Below, piece by piece: positions 7,189-13,782 of a DNA stretch of 20,734 nt. The stretch is taken from contig CAJTOJ010000047.1 in assembly GCA_910577665.1 (NCBI GenBank), forward strand, positions 1 to 20,734, written 5' to 3'. This DNA is from an uncultured Acetatifactor sp. (GTDB lineage: Bacteria; Bacillota; Clostridia; Lachnospirales; Lachnospiraceae). Positions within the stretch are counted from its first letter, which is position 1; each line of letters begins with the position of its first letter. The notes under the pieces were generated by a model. That model was given only the letters and a program-made list of their open reading frames with translations, made no database searches and had not been told where the DNA came from. The position numbers and the translations under genes were made by a program.

Positions 7189-7929
7189 CTACATTCTCTC
7201 TTCCTGCGAACAATACACGGAAATAGCCTGCTGCACAAATGCAGCAGTACCATCCCCGCCTGCCCTGTCAATATTTTTCCGGAAGCGTTCATCCCCTACA
7301 TACATCTGCCCTAATCCCTGCAAGATTTCATCGGTGCATACATAGTAGTGATCCGTGATGAATTTCTGCAAAGCAGCTATTTTTTCCTGTACCTCCTCTG
7401 CCGCAGGTGGTAAGTGCCGAAGCGCCCCCAGTCCGGAAAACTGGCCTGACAGCTGGTTCGCTATCTCATTCTGTTCCTCCTGGGACTGTGTTGCCACCCT
7501 TTGCGAGAAATCCTGGTAAGCCTGTGTATTCCCCCACCTTGCCTTAGCCTCTGCTTTATACTGCTCTATCTCACTCTTGTCAAAAACTTCAAAACCCATT
7601 GCCATGTCTCCTTTTCTTTGTATTTCACGGGCAAAGCTAATCAGATCCCCTATGTGTTTATATTGTAATTCCAACAGTCTGATTTGCCGGTCAAGCGCCT
7701 CTGACGGGTCAAAACCAGGACTGTCCAGAATTCCTTTGATTTCTTTTAAGGGAAACTGTAATTCACGAAATAATAAAATATTCTGTAGACGGCTAAGCGC
7801 TGTATCGTCATACATTCGATAGCCTGCTCCGGTTACTTTTGTAGGTTTCAAAAGTCCGATTGCATCATAGTGATGTAGTGTGCGCACACTGACACCTGTG
7901 AGTTTACTGACTTCTTTTACTGTCCGCAT
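7189..7929 (-). CDS. MerR-family regulator with TipAS-like drug-binding domain
   Basis: A 246-residue transcription regulator. The N-terminal winged helix-turn-helix is typical MerR: VKEVSKLTGVSVRTLHHYD, IGLLKP and GYRMYDD, within residues 1-70. A dimerising helix follows, and from about residue 120 comes a domain resembling TipAS (EIEQYKAEAKARWG, QDFSQ, ITDHYYVCTDEILQGLGQMY). In TipA and Mta this domain binds thiopeptides or other drugs and switches on efflux or protection genes. GGGAGG lies 7 nt before ATG 7929. The gene is divergent from the ABC-F gene and precedes the sigma operon. Likely targets are its own promoter and perhaps an adjacent transporter operon (inference). Confidence 0.9.
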   Translation of the reverse strand: MRTVKEVSKLTGVSVRTLHHYDAIGLLKPTKVTGAGYRMYDDTALSRLQNILLFRELQFPLKEIKGILDSPGFDPSEALDRQIRLLELQYKHIGDLISFAREIQRKGDMAMGFEVFDKSEIEQYKAEAKARWGNTQAYQDFSQRVATQSQEEQNEIANQLSGQFSGLGALRHLPPAAEEVQEKIAALQKFITDHYYVCTDEILQGLGQMYVGDERFRKNIDRAGGDGTAAFVQQAISVYCSQEERM

Positions 7930-7952
7930 CCTTCTTCCTCCCGTGTCATTTC

Positions 7953-7983
7953 AGTCTAATCTATCACGTTACGTCAGAGTCAA
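7953..7983 (-). promoter_or_regulatory. MerR-type promoter/operator of the TipAS regulator gene
   Basis: On the minus strand TTGACT (7978-7983) and TAGACT (7953-7958) are separated by 19 bp, the long spacer typical of MerR-activated promoters. The spacer contains ACGTAACGT, a near-dyad centred between the elements, as seen at promoters of Mta/TipA-like regulators. It lies 24 nt upstream of ATG 7929, so autoregulation is likely. Confidence 0.6.
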
Positions 7984-8033
7984 TAGTAATTTTGAAAAAA
8001 CACCATGTCAATAAATATTTTGAAGAGACACCG

Positions 8034-8062
8034 TTGACATCCCATGGAATATCCCTTATAAT
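8034..8062 (+). promoter_or_regulatory. Consensus SigA promoter of the ABC-F gene
   Basis: TTGACA (8034-8039) and TATAAT (8057-8062) match the housekeeping consensus exactly, with 17-bp spacing. Transcription should start near 8069, giving a leader of about 360 nt before ABC-F. Such a strong promoter ahead of a long structured leader fits control by attenuation rather than by initiation. Confidence 0.85.
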
Positions 8063-8150
8063 CAAAGAAAATCTTTGGAGAACAGAAAGGACGCGGGAAT
8101 GATTATTCGGTAATGATCACTAGACAACAGGACACTAGAAGGGAAGGAGA

Positions 8151-8198
8151 ATGTCTCTTTCTTTTGCATGCTTTGTTTGTAGGGATTATCTGCCGTAA
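8151..8198 (+). CDS. Putative leader peptide of the ABC-F attenuator (15 aa)
   Basis: ATG 8151 follows the purine-rich stretch AGAAGGGAAGGAG and encodes MSLSFACFVCRDYLP, ending at TAA 8196-8198. Codons 11-15 (AGG GAT TAT CTG CCG, 8181-8195) contain the sequence complementary to the 5' arm of the terminator ahead of ABC-F. A ribosome slowed on early codons would leave this arm free, and a ribosome finishing the peptide would cover it. This logic is known for leaders of antibiotic-resistance genes. Other small ORFs also begin in the leader (MIIR at 8099, and an 87-codon frame from 8113), so which one is translated is uncertain. Confidence 0.45.
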   Translation: MSLSFACFVCRDYLP

Positions 8199-8250
8199 TA
8201 ATCATGCTTATGCGTATTTTTTTGTCTTCCAGGACATTTTGACAGATGGC

Positions 8251-8304
8251 TTTTGTCCGATGGACGACTTTTGTCTGATGGACGACCTTTGTCCATTTCC
8301 ATGG
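8251..8304 (+). repeat. Imperfect 18-bp tandem repeat in the ABC-F leader
   Basis: TTTTGTCCGATGGACGAC (8251-8268) is followed by TTTTGTCTGATGGACGAC (8269-8286) and a decayed third unit (CTTTGTCC and on, 8287-8304). Each unit can form a small GTC/GAC hairpin. In the ABC-F frame the units read LSDGR-LLSDGR-PLS. Confidence 0.7.
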
Positions 8305-8399
8305 GCAGCGGGCCGGGACAGCTTTGGCCAGACTGGCATGCGCATACAGTTGTGTTCCTTGTCAGGGCCGACATAGAATCAGCCTGGCAGATAGCAGGT

Positions 8400-8428
8400 A
8401 ATCCCTCTGAAGACAGGAGGGATTTTTT
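8400..8428 (+). terminator. Rho-independent terminator overlapping the ABC-F ribosome binding site
   Basis: AATCCCTC (8400-8407) pairs perfectly with GAGGGATT (8417-8424); the T-run covers 8423-8428 and ends one base before ATG 8430. The 3' arm contains the SD (AGGAGG, 8415-8420). The hairpin can therefore stop transcription and also hide the SD, the expected shape of a conditional attenuator rather than an end-of-gene terminator. Confidence 0.8.
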
Positions 8429-8429
8429 C

Positions 8430-9944
8430 ATGCAGCAAAAATTATATCTACAGGCAGAACATATTACCTTGCGTTTCGGGGAACAAAAGATCCTGGATTT
8501 TGACAGGTTTGTGGCATACCAGGGGGAGCGCATTGGCCTGGTAGGGGCCAACGGTGCAGGCAAGACCACTCTCCTAAGGGTGCTGTCCGGGGAACTGGAA
8601 CCAGATACAGGAACTGTGAAGACCATGTGTGACACCCACTTTTTCCGGCAGTTTTCAGAAGGTGTGGATCCCTTTGAACTGGATGGAAAGGAAATGAAGA
8701 CCCTGCAGATCCAGAATAAGGTCTGGCAGGACATGGTCAGCGGCGGCGAGGATACCAGGATACGGCTGGCCTGGATGTTCAGCAGCGGGAAACAGCTGGT
8801 CTTCCTGGACGAACCTACGGCCAACCTGGACAACAAGGGTATCACCCTACTTAAGCAGAAGCTCCTGGAACTGGATACCATGATTATCGTCAGCCATGAC
8901 CGGGCACTGCTCAACGCTCTCTGCACCAGGATCGTGGAGATCCGGGATGGCAGGCTCACCAGTTATGACGGCAACTATGATGCATACACCCAGCAGAAAA
9001 AACAGGCTGTGCAAAGACAATGGACAGAATACGAGAATTATACCAGTGAGAAGAAAAGGCTGGAAAAAGTGTATATCCAGAAAAAGCAGAAAGCCGCTTC
9101 CATGGAAAAACTGCCTAAGGGAATGTCCCCCCGGGAGGCAGGACTTCGGAATTTCCTCTCCAGACATCCCAAGGACGCAAAAGCCCGAAGGATGGAAGCT
9201 TCTGCCAGGAATGTGCGGGAACGGCTGGAACATATGGAAGTAAAGGAAAAACCCCGGGAACTGCCGAAGATACGCCCGGATTTCCGCCTGACCGATCCAC
9301 CGGAAAATGCCGTGTTAATCCGGGGAGAGGGAATCTCTTTCTCCTATGAAAATGGCCGGGAGATCTTCCAGGATGCCTCCTTCCAGATCCTGAATAAAAG
9401 CCGGGTTGCCATCGTAGGGGAAAACGGCGCCGGGAAGACCACCCTCTTAAACCTGATCAGACAATCCCTCCCCCTGGAAAAGGGTTCCATTTATATAGTG
9501 CCCAAGGCTTCCATCGGACTCCTGGACCAGAACATGGCCACATTGGATCATGAAAAAACCGTCCTGGAAAACGCGATGGCAGAAAGTGTACAGACGGAAA
9601 AACTGACCCGAACGATCCTGGCCAGGCTCCTGCTGTCCGCAGAAGATATCCGCAAAAAAGCCGGCGTCCTGTCCGGCGGGGAACGGATCAAGCTGTCTTT
9701 CGCAAAGCTGTTCGTGGGCAGGGCCAATGTCCTGATCCTGGACGAGCCAACCAATTACCTGGACATTCCCTCGGTGGAAGCCCTGGAGGAAATGTTCTCG
9801 GAATATGAAGGGGTTCTTGTGTTCGTATCCCATGACGAGGCCTTTATCCGGGCCTGCGCAACACAGATCCTGGAAGTAAAGAACGGGAAGATTCTGCCCT
9901 ATCCCGGGACGCCGGATGCATATTTTGCCCAGAACTTCTGGTGA
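8430..9944 (+). CDS. ABC-F family ATPase, likely antibiotic-resistance ribosomal protection protein
   Basis: A 504-residue cytoplasmic protein with two ABC domains and no membrane segment. Domain 1 has GANGAGKTT (39-47), SGGED (104-108), LVFLDEPTANLD (123-134) and SHD (155-157). Domain 2 has GENGAGKTT (330-338), LSGGERIKL (414-422), LILDEPTNYLD and SHDE. The basic, helical linker at about 185-290 includes SMEKLPKGMSPREAG and would reach the ribosomal P-site to expel antibiotics, as in the Vga/Lsa/VmlR/CplR group of ABC-F proteins. The class is inferred from linker style and leader attenuation; a housekeeping EttA/Uup role is less likely. ATG 8430 has AGGAGG 9 nt upstream. The frame is open to 8202, but the extra residues come from leader repeats and are probably not translated in this frame. 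Confidence 0.9.
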   Translation: MQQKLYLQAEHITLRFGEQKILDFDRFVAYQGERIGLVGANGAGKTTLLRVLSGELEPDTGTVKTMCDTHFFRQFSEGVDPFELDGKEMKTLQIQNKVWQDMVSGGEDTRIRLAWMFSSGKQLVFLDEPTANLDNKGITLLKQKLLELDTMIIVSHDRALLNALCTRIVEIRDGRLTSYDGNYDAYTQQKKQAVQRQWTEYENYTSEKKRLEKVYIQKKQKAASMEKLPKGMSPREAGLRNFLSRHPKDAKARRMEASARNVRERLEHMEVKEKPRELPKIRPDFRLTDPPENAVLIRGEGISFSYENGREIFQDASFQILNKSRVAIVGENGAGKTTLLNLIRQSLPLEKGSIYIVPKASIGLLDQNMATLDHEKTVLENAMAESVQTEKLTRTILARLLLSAEDIRKKAGVLSGGERIKLSFAKLFVGRANVLILDEPTNYLDIPSVEALEEMFSEYEGVLVFVSHDEAFIRACATQILEVKNGKILPYPGTPDAYFAQNFW

Positions 9945-9971
9945 TCTGTCCCAGGTGCCCACAGATTGTAA

Positions 9972-10005
9972 AAGGCCAGGAACCTGTTCACGGGTTCCTG
10001 GCCTT
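9972..10005. terminator. Bidirectional terminator between ABC-F and the Rpn remnant
   Basis: AAGGCCAGGAACC (9972-9984) pairs perfectly over 13 bp with GGTTCCTGGCCTT (9993-10005). The tail is ATGCTTT on the plus strand and TTTTAC on the minus strand. It lies between convergent genes and can serve both. Confidence 0.8.
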
Positions 10006-10032
10006 ATGCTTTCCTATTCTATACATCCTGTT

Positions 10033-10278
10033 CTATTCTGCCTGCCTTGCCTTCAGCCCCTTCACTTCGTCAAGAGAAAATCCGGAGATATCTGCAATCT
10101 CTTCTAGCGCATATTTTCCTGCCGCCAGCATTTTTTTAACCGTATTGACTGCCCCTTCCTTTATGCCCTCCTGTATAGATTCTTTTCTCATATCTTCCAT
10201 TGCTTTGCACATGATTAAGATACCCTCCTTACTTTCCTTGAAAAACCGGACTCTGTCTGCCAATGTTCCATAATACAT
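10033..10278 (-). pseudogene. Remnant of an Rpn/PD-(D/E)XK nuclease family gene (C-terminal end)
   Basis: An 81-residue fragment containing LADRVRFFKESKEG, CKAMEDMRKESIQEGIKEG, and KKMLAAGKYALEEIADISGFSLDEVKGL. This is the characteristic C-terminal tail of Rpn-type (PDDEXK_2, formerly transposase_31) proteins, which usually have about 280-320 residues with the nuclease fold at the N-terminus. That catalytic part is missing: an in-frame stop lies just upstream of ATG 10278, and no SD precedes the ATG. The fragment lies 17 bp after the comEC stop on the same strand. It is interpreted as a decayed, non-functional copy. The same tail is common and variable in Lachnospiraceae genomes (recollection). 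Confidence 0.7.
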
Positions 10279-10295
10279 ATCCGCTGCGCCCGTGC

Positions 10296-12842
10296 CTACT
10301 CCCTATAGGTATCCACCCTCACACCACCCTCCTCAAAATATGCTGTCACGGCCCCTGCCTGGTCCGTCCGCAGGATGAGACAGCCAGCCTCTTCCAGGCG
10401 TTCCAGGGTCTCGCTATGGGGATGTCCATAGCGGTTGTTCCTGCCACAGGAGATTACCGCCGCCTGGGGACGGACCTGGTCCAGGAAAGTCTGGGAGGTG
10501 GATCCGGAAGAGCCATGGTGGGCCGCCTTGAGTATAGTCACGGCCCGGATCTTACGGCAGGCAAGTTCCTGGGTCAGAGCCTCTTCTCCCTCTCCCTCCA
10601 CATCTCCGGTCAGCAGCAGGGTCTGTCCGCTTTTGCCTCCGGACTTGTCCAGGAATTCCACATAGACACATAGGGAATAAGCGTTCTTATCTGCTCCCCC
10701 ATAGCCCGGTGTGGGATGAAGGCATGTGAAAACTGCGCTTTTACAGTCCCAGGACGCTCCTGTCCCCAGGAAGCGCACCGGGAGGGCATCTGCTGCTGCC
10801 AGCAGTTCTCCAAGCTGTTCCATCCTGGCTTCCTTTTCAATATCCGGCAATACAAGCTGTCCGATCCGAATCCCGTTTTCCTCTCCCATGGCCAGAAGTT
10901 CCCTGGCTCCATTCACATGGTCTGCGTCCGGATGGCTGAGGAAGATGGCGTCAATCCGGTGAATTCCGGAAAACTTCAAGAATGGTAGCACCACATACTG
11001 CCCCACTTTGGTGCGGCTGCTGCTTCCACAGTCAAAAAGGTAGGTCTCCCCGGAAGTTGTCTCCACCAGGATGCAGTCACCCTGTCCCACATCCAGGAAT
11101 ATCACCCTGTTCTGTCCGGCCGTCCCATAGCCCAGCAGCAATATCATAGCCGCCAGGATACCCCAGGACAGGGGATCTGCCATTCTGGCTATCCTGTGGA
11201 AAAGCAGCTTTTTCCCTATGCCCGGCCGTTTTCCTGCTTTTCCTGCCTGTTTCCACCTTCCTGCAGATTCCTGGCTAACTGCCTGCTCCCATCTCCCTGC
11301 CGCTCCTCTGGCCGCCTGCTCCTGCCTTCCTGCCGCTCCTCTGGCCGCCTGCTCCTGCCTTCCTGCTGCCCCTTTGGCTGCCTGCCCCTGGCTAACTGCC
11401 TGTTCCTGGCTGCTCCTCCACCAGTGTTTCACCAGCACTACACTGCCCAGCACCAGATAATACACCCACACCCGCAGGACACTGGGGCGACCCGGATTCC
11501 AGGAGGCAAAGGGCAACCTGCTGCATATGCCGCACAGCCTTTCATACCACAGGAGGATCAGCCTGTCCACCAGGCCAAGATACCCAAAGCCTGGAACCAG
11601 GGCCAGGATTCCTGCAAACATCAGCAGTTTCATGAAAGGCAGCACCAGCAGGTTGATTCCCACGGCATACACAGGCACCTCATAATAGAACCAAAGTTGT
11701 ACCGGCAGGGTAGTCAGAGTGATGGCCGTACTGGCCGCCGCAGACTGCCGAAGCCCTCCCAGGGCTTTCTCCAGGAGAATCCGAAACCTGTTGCCTTCCC
11801 TGCCACTGTCTGACAGTGCCGCCCCTCGTGCCTTCTTCCTCCCCTGCACAAACAGGACCGGGGCCACGGCCACAATACCAGCCACTGAGACAAAGGACAG
11901 CAGGAAACCGCTGTGTTGCAGGAAAAATGGATTTCTCCACACCATCACCGCTGCCACCAGTCCCAGGGCCGTGGGCAGGTCGTATGTCCGTCCCAGAATC
12001 TCTCCCAGCATGCGGATCAAGTACATGCCGATCGCCCGGCAGGCAGAGACTCCGAAACCTGCCAGGCATCCGTAGCCCAGCAGAAGCAGGCTGCCTGTCA
12101 CGGCAGCCACCCACACAGGCACCCGCAGCCTGCGCAGCAGCCTGTAAATGCTCATACCAAGGATGGTGATATGCAGGGAAGAAATGCTGAAAATATGCAG
12201 GATGCCACTGCGCTTATATAAGGCCTTCAGATCCTGGTCCAATTCCCCCTTCTCCCCCAGCAGCAGGGCGCACATCACTGCTGCCTCCTTTTGGGGGAAG
12301 ATCCGGTACAGCCGTTCATGGAGGCATTGCCGTAGCCTGAACAAGCCTTCCCGCACCGGCCAGCAGTCCTGTCCCCGGGCCAGGAGCTCTGCCTTTCGCA
12401 GACGGCCTTCTATGTGCTGGATCCGATAGTATGCCTGCTGGTCAAATTCCCCGGGATTCGTAGCCCTGGAAAAAGGCGCAAAAATACCCTCTATCACAAC
12501 CATGCTCCCCATGGGAACCTGCTCCAGGCCCTCCCCTTCCTGCAATTCGCAGATCAGATTTCCTCTCAGGGGAATAGACAGTGCCGAATTTCCGTAGACC
12601 TGCACCACGCCCGCCGGATCGCCGGAGGGCATGGTTCCTGGTCCGCCTTCCCACAGGGTAACAGATTGTAGATAGATGGTTTTCCCTTCTTTTTGATATA
12701 CCTGCCCCATCACAGTCAGGGGCAAACCTGCTTCTATATTTCCCCATGCCGTCTCTCCGGCAGGCGCTTCCTTCCCAGGCCCCAGCCGGACTGCCGACAA
12801 AATCACCAGGCATAGTGCAACCATAAGCAATGGCCGCCTCAT
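10296..12842 (-). CDS. comEC: ComEC/Rec2 competence DNA channel with metallo-beta-lactamase domain
   Basis: An 848-residue inner-membrane protein, full length for ComEC, which moves single-stranded DNA into the cell during transformation. Domains in order: N-terminal helix (1-18); OB-like DUF4131 region (about 35-165); Competence membrane domain (about 185-475) with GILHIFSISSLHITIL at 213-228; then a low-complexity repeat (481-520); a helix at 559-573; and the metallo-beta-lactamase-like domain from about 578 with DVGQGD (584-589), HPDADH (637-642) and AHHGSS. In ComEC homologues this last domain is thought to degrade the non-transported strand. GGAGG lies 5 nt before ATG 12842. The Gly of the usual ISGLH motif is Ser here. 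No other competence genes are in the window. Confidence 0.93.
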   Translation of the reverse strand: MRRPLLMVALCLVILSAVRLGPGKEAPAGETAWGNIEAGLPLTVMGQVYQKEGKTIYLQSVTLWEGGPGTMPSGDPAGVVQVYGNSALSIPLRGNLICELQEGEGLEQVPMGSMVVIEGIFAPFSRATNPGEFDQQAYYRIQHIEGRLRKAELLARGQDCWPVREGLFRLRQCLHERLYRIFPQKEAAVMCALLLGEKGELDQDLKALYKRSGILHIFSISSLHITILGMSIYRLLRRLRVPVWVAAVTGSLLLLGYGCLAGFGVSACRAIGMYLIRMLGEILGRTYDLPTALGLVAAVMVWRNPFFLQHSGFLLSFVSVAGIVAVAPVLFVQGRKKARGAALSDSGREGNRFRILLEKALGGLRQSAAASTAITLTTLPVQLWFYYEVPVYAVGINLLVLPFMKLLMFAGILALVPGFGYLGLVDRLILLWYERLCGICSRLPFASWNPGRPSVLRVWVYYLVLGSVVLVKHWWRSSQEQAVSQGQAAKGAAGRQEQAARGAAGRQEQAARGAAGRWEQAVSQESAGRWKQAGKAGKRPGIGKKLLFHRIARMADPLSWGILAAMILLLGYGTAGQNRVIFLDVGQGDCILVETTSGETYLFDCGSSSRTKVGQYVVLPFLKFSGIHRIDAIFLSHPDADHVNGARELLAMGEENGIRIGQLVLPDIEKEARMEQLGELLAAADALPVRFLGTGASWDCKSAVFTCLHPTPGYGGADKNAYSLCVYVEFLDKSGGKSGQTLLLTGDVEGEGEEALTQELACRKIRAVTILKAAHHGSSGSTSQTFLDQVRPQAAVISCGRNNRYGHPHSETLERLEEAGCLILRTDQAGAVTAYFEEGGVRVDTYRE
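11286..11384 (-). repeat. 33-bp tandem repeat inside comEC (three units)
   Basis: Units 11286-11318, 11319-11351 and 11352-11384 encode QAARGAAGRWE, QAARGAAGRQE and QAAKGAAGRQE. A 15-bp repeat encoding QAVSQ flanks both sides (11271-11285 and 11388-11402). The period is a multiple of three, so copy-number change would keep the frame. Confidence 0.85.
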
Positions 12843-12954
12843 ACTGCCTCCCTTCTATGCCCTTCTCCTTCCCTTATTTTTCCTTCCTTTTTCCTTCCCT
12901 GCCCCTTGAGGGTGTTTGAGAATCCATTTACGCCATCTGCACAACACGCCCTAA

Positions 12955-12996
12955 GCGAAAGCCTGCATGGAAAGCCTGCGTCAATGCAGCTTTCGC
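12955..12996. other. Long hairpin spanning the stop codon of the ABC permease gene
   Basis: GCGAAAGC (12955-12962) pairs with GCTTTCGC (12989-12996), and TGCAT (12964-12968) with ATGCA (12984-12988), giving 13 bp with one bulge. The permease stop codon (12981-12983) is in the loop. No T-tract follows on the minus strand. The 12-bp direct repeat GAAAGCCTGC(A/G)T occurs at 12957 and 12970. Confidence 0.5.
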
Positions 12997-13778
12997 CTGG
13001 TCCGTCTCATGGCCCCTATGAGCAATATACCCGTCACAGCCCCCAGCATCAGGTACGACTGCAACAGTGGCATAAACTCATAGCTTTCCCCTCTCCACAC
13101 GGTGCTGAAATCCCGGCAGATATAGGTGACAGGCAACTGCTTAGCCACAAACTGCATGGCCTCCGGCAACTGGTCATACGTGATCCCCATCATACCGCCC
13201 AGTATCATAAACAGGAAATACACCAGCATGACCACACAATAGGTAGCGCTGAATTTCTGCAGAAAGGTGGAGATAGCATGGGCCAGTCCAAAGCAGATAG
13301 CTGCATAGGCCAGGATACAGAGGATGTAGAGGGCTACTCCCGTGAATCTGGGTGTCTGCACATCCAGCACCACATACCCTACCGCAAAATAGATTCCGTA
13401 GGCAATCCCCATAAAGATCCCCTCTGACAGGATCCGATTGCACAATATGGCTTTGGGACTGATGCCAAACAGCTCCATCCTCTGGATAATTCCCTTCTCC
13501 AGCTCCTGGGCATGGGAAATCCCGTAACCCATCAGCACCGTAGCCATGGGAATCAAGGCTCCTGTCCCCAGAAAAATTGCCGTGACCGCATAGGGAACAG
13601 AGTCAGCATCCATCTGGGCCGCTGCAGCCCGGCAGATGATGATTACCATAGCCACAGGCATAAGGATCCCGAAGATATGCACATAAGGGTTCCCGATGGT
13701 ATTGCGGAATTCATACAACAGCATCCGGCTTGACAGGATTCTACTTCTCCTGTTTCCTTTTCCATTTTCCCCTGTCAT
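12981..13778 (-). CDS. ABC-2 type transporter permease (two-component-linked)
   Basis: A 265-residue membrane protein with about six hydrophobic helices, beginning with a basic cytoplasmic N-terminus (GKGNRRSR). LLYEFRNTIGNP and the first helix IFGILMPVAMVIIICR are typical of ABC-2 permeases; the last helix ends in a basic tail (RRTRRK). ATG 13778 has GGGAGGTG 5 nt upstream and lies only 4 nt after the ATPase stop, so the two are translated together. It probably forms the homodimeric channel for the ATPase at 13783-14670. The substrate is not evident; the adjacent two-component system suggests a peptide antibiotic or envelope-stress signal (inference). Confidence 0.85.
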   Translation of the reverse strand: MTGENGKGNRRSRILSSRMLLYEFRNTIGNPYVHIFGILMPVAMVIIICRAAAAQMDADSVPYAVTAIFLGTGALIPMATVLMGYGISHAQELEKGIIQRMELFGISPKAILCNRILSEGIFMGIAYGIYFAVGYVVLDVQTPRFTGVALYILCILAYAAICFGLAHAISTFLQKFSATYCVVMLVYFLFMILGGMMGITYDQLPEAMQFVAKQLPVTYICRDFSTVWRGESYEFMPLLQSYLMLGAVTGILLIGAMRRTRRKLH

Positions 13779-13782
13779 GTTC

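Larger units (their letters stand above)
8063..8429 (+). promoter_or_regulatory. Structured leader (attenuator region) of the ABC-F gene
   Basis: This gene-poor stretch of about 365 nt is the ABC-F leader. It holds the leader peptide; a local hairpin GATTAT/ATAATC (8184-8189 with 8198-8203); an imperfect 18-bp tandem repeat (about 8251-8304); the distal arm GGCAGATA (8386-8393); and the terminator (8400-8428). TATCTGCC (8187-8194) is complementary to 8386-8393, and AGGGAT (8181-8186) to 8401-8406. Together they give a 14-bp antiterminator with a 7-nt bulge that excludes the terminator. Confidence 0.65.

Noticed and set aside
8239..8244. A second TTGACA within the ABC-F leader
   Set aside because: No -10-like hexamer at a suitable distance; the perfect promoter at 8034-8062 explains transcription.
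8113..8376. An 87-codon frame in the ABC-F leader starting at TAATG (8111-8115)
   Set aside because: It runs through the repeats and lacks any domain or SD of its own; it overlaps a better short leader ORF. It was kept only as an alternative within the attenuator description.
8253..8429. N-terminal extension of ABC-F by 59 residues in the same frame
   Set aside because: The extension is encoded by leader repeats and the terminator, has no good SD, and ABC-F proteins normally begin as MQQKLYLQAEHI does.
11286..11384. Tandem repeat in comEC considered as a CRISPR array
   Set aside because: Units are directly contiguous without spacers, are in frame, and encode a repeated peptide.
11196..11813. 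Long plus-strand frame opposite comEC
   Set aside because: Shadow of the GC-rich comEC codons and the 33-bp repeat; no SD or recognisable domain.
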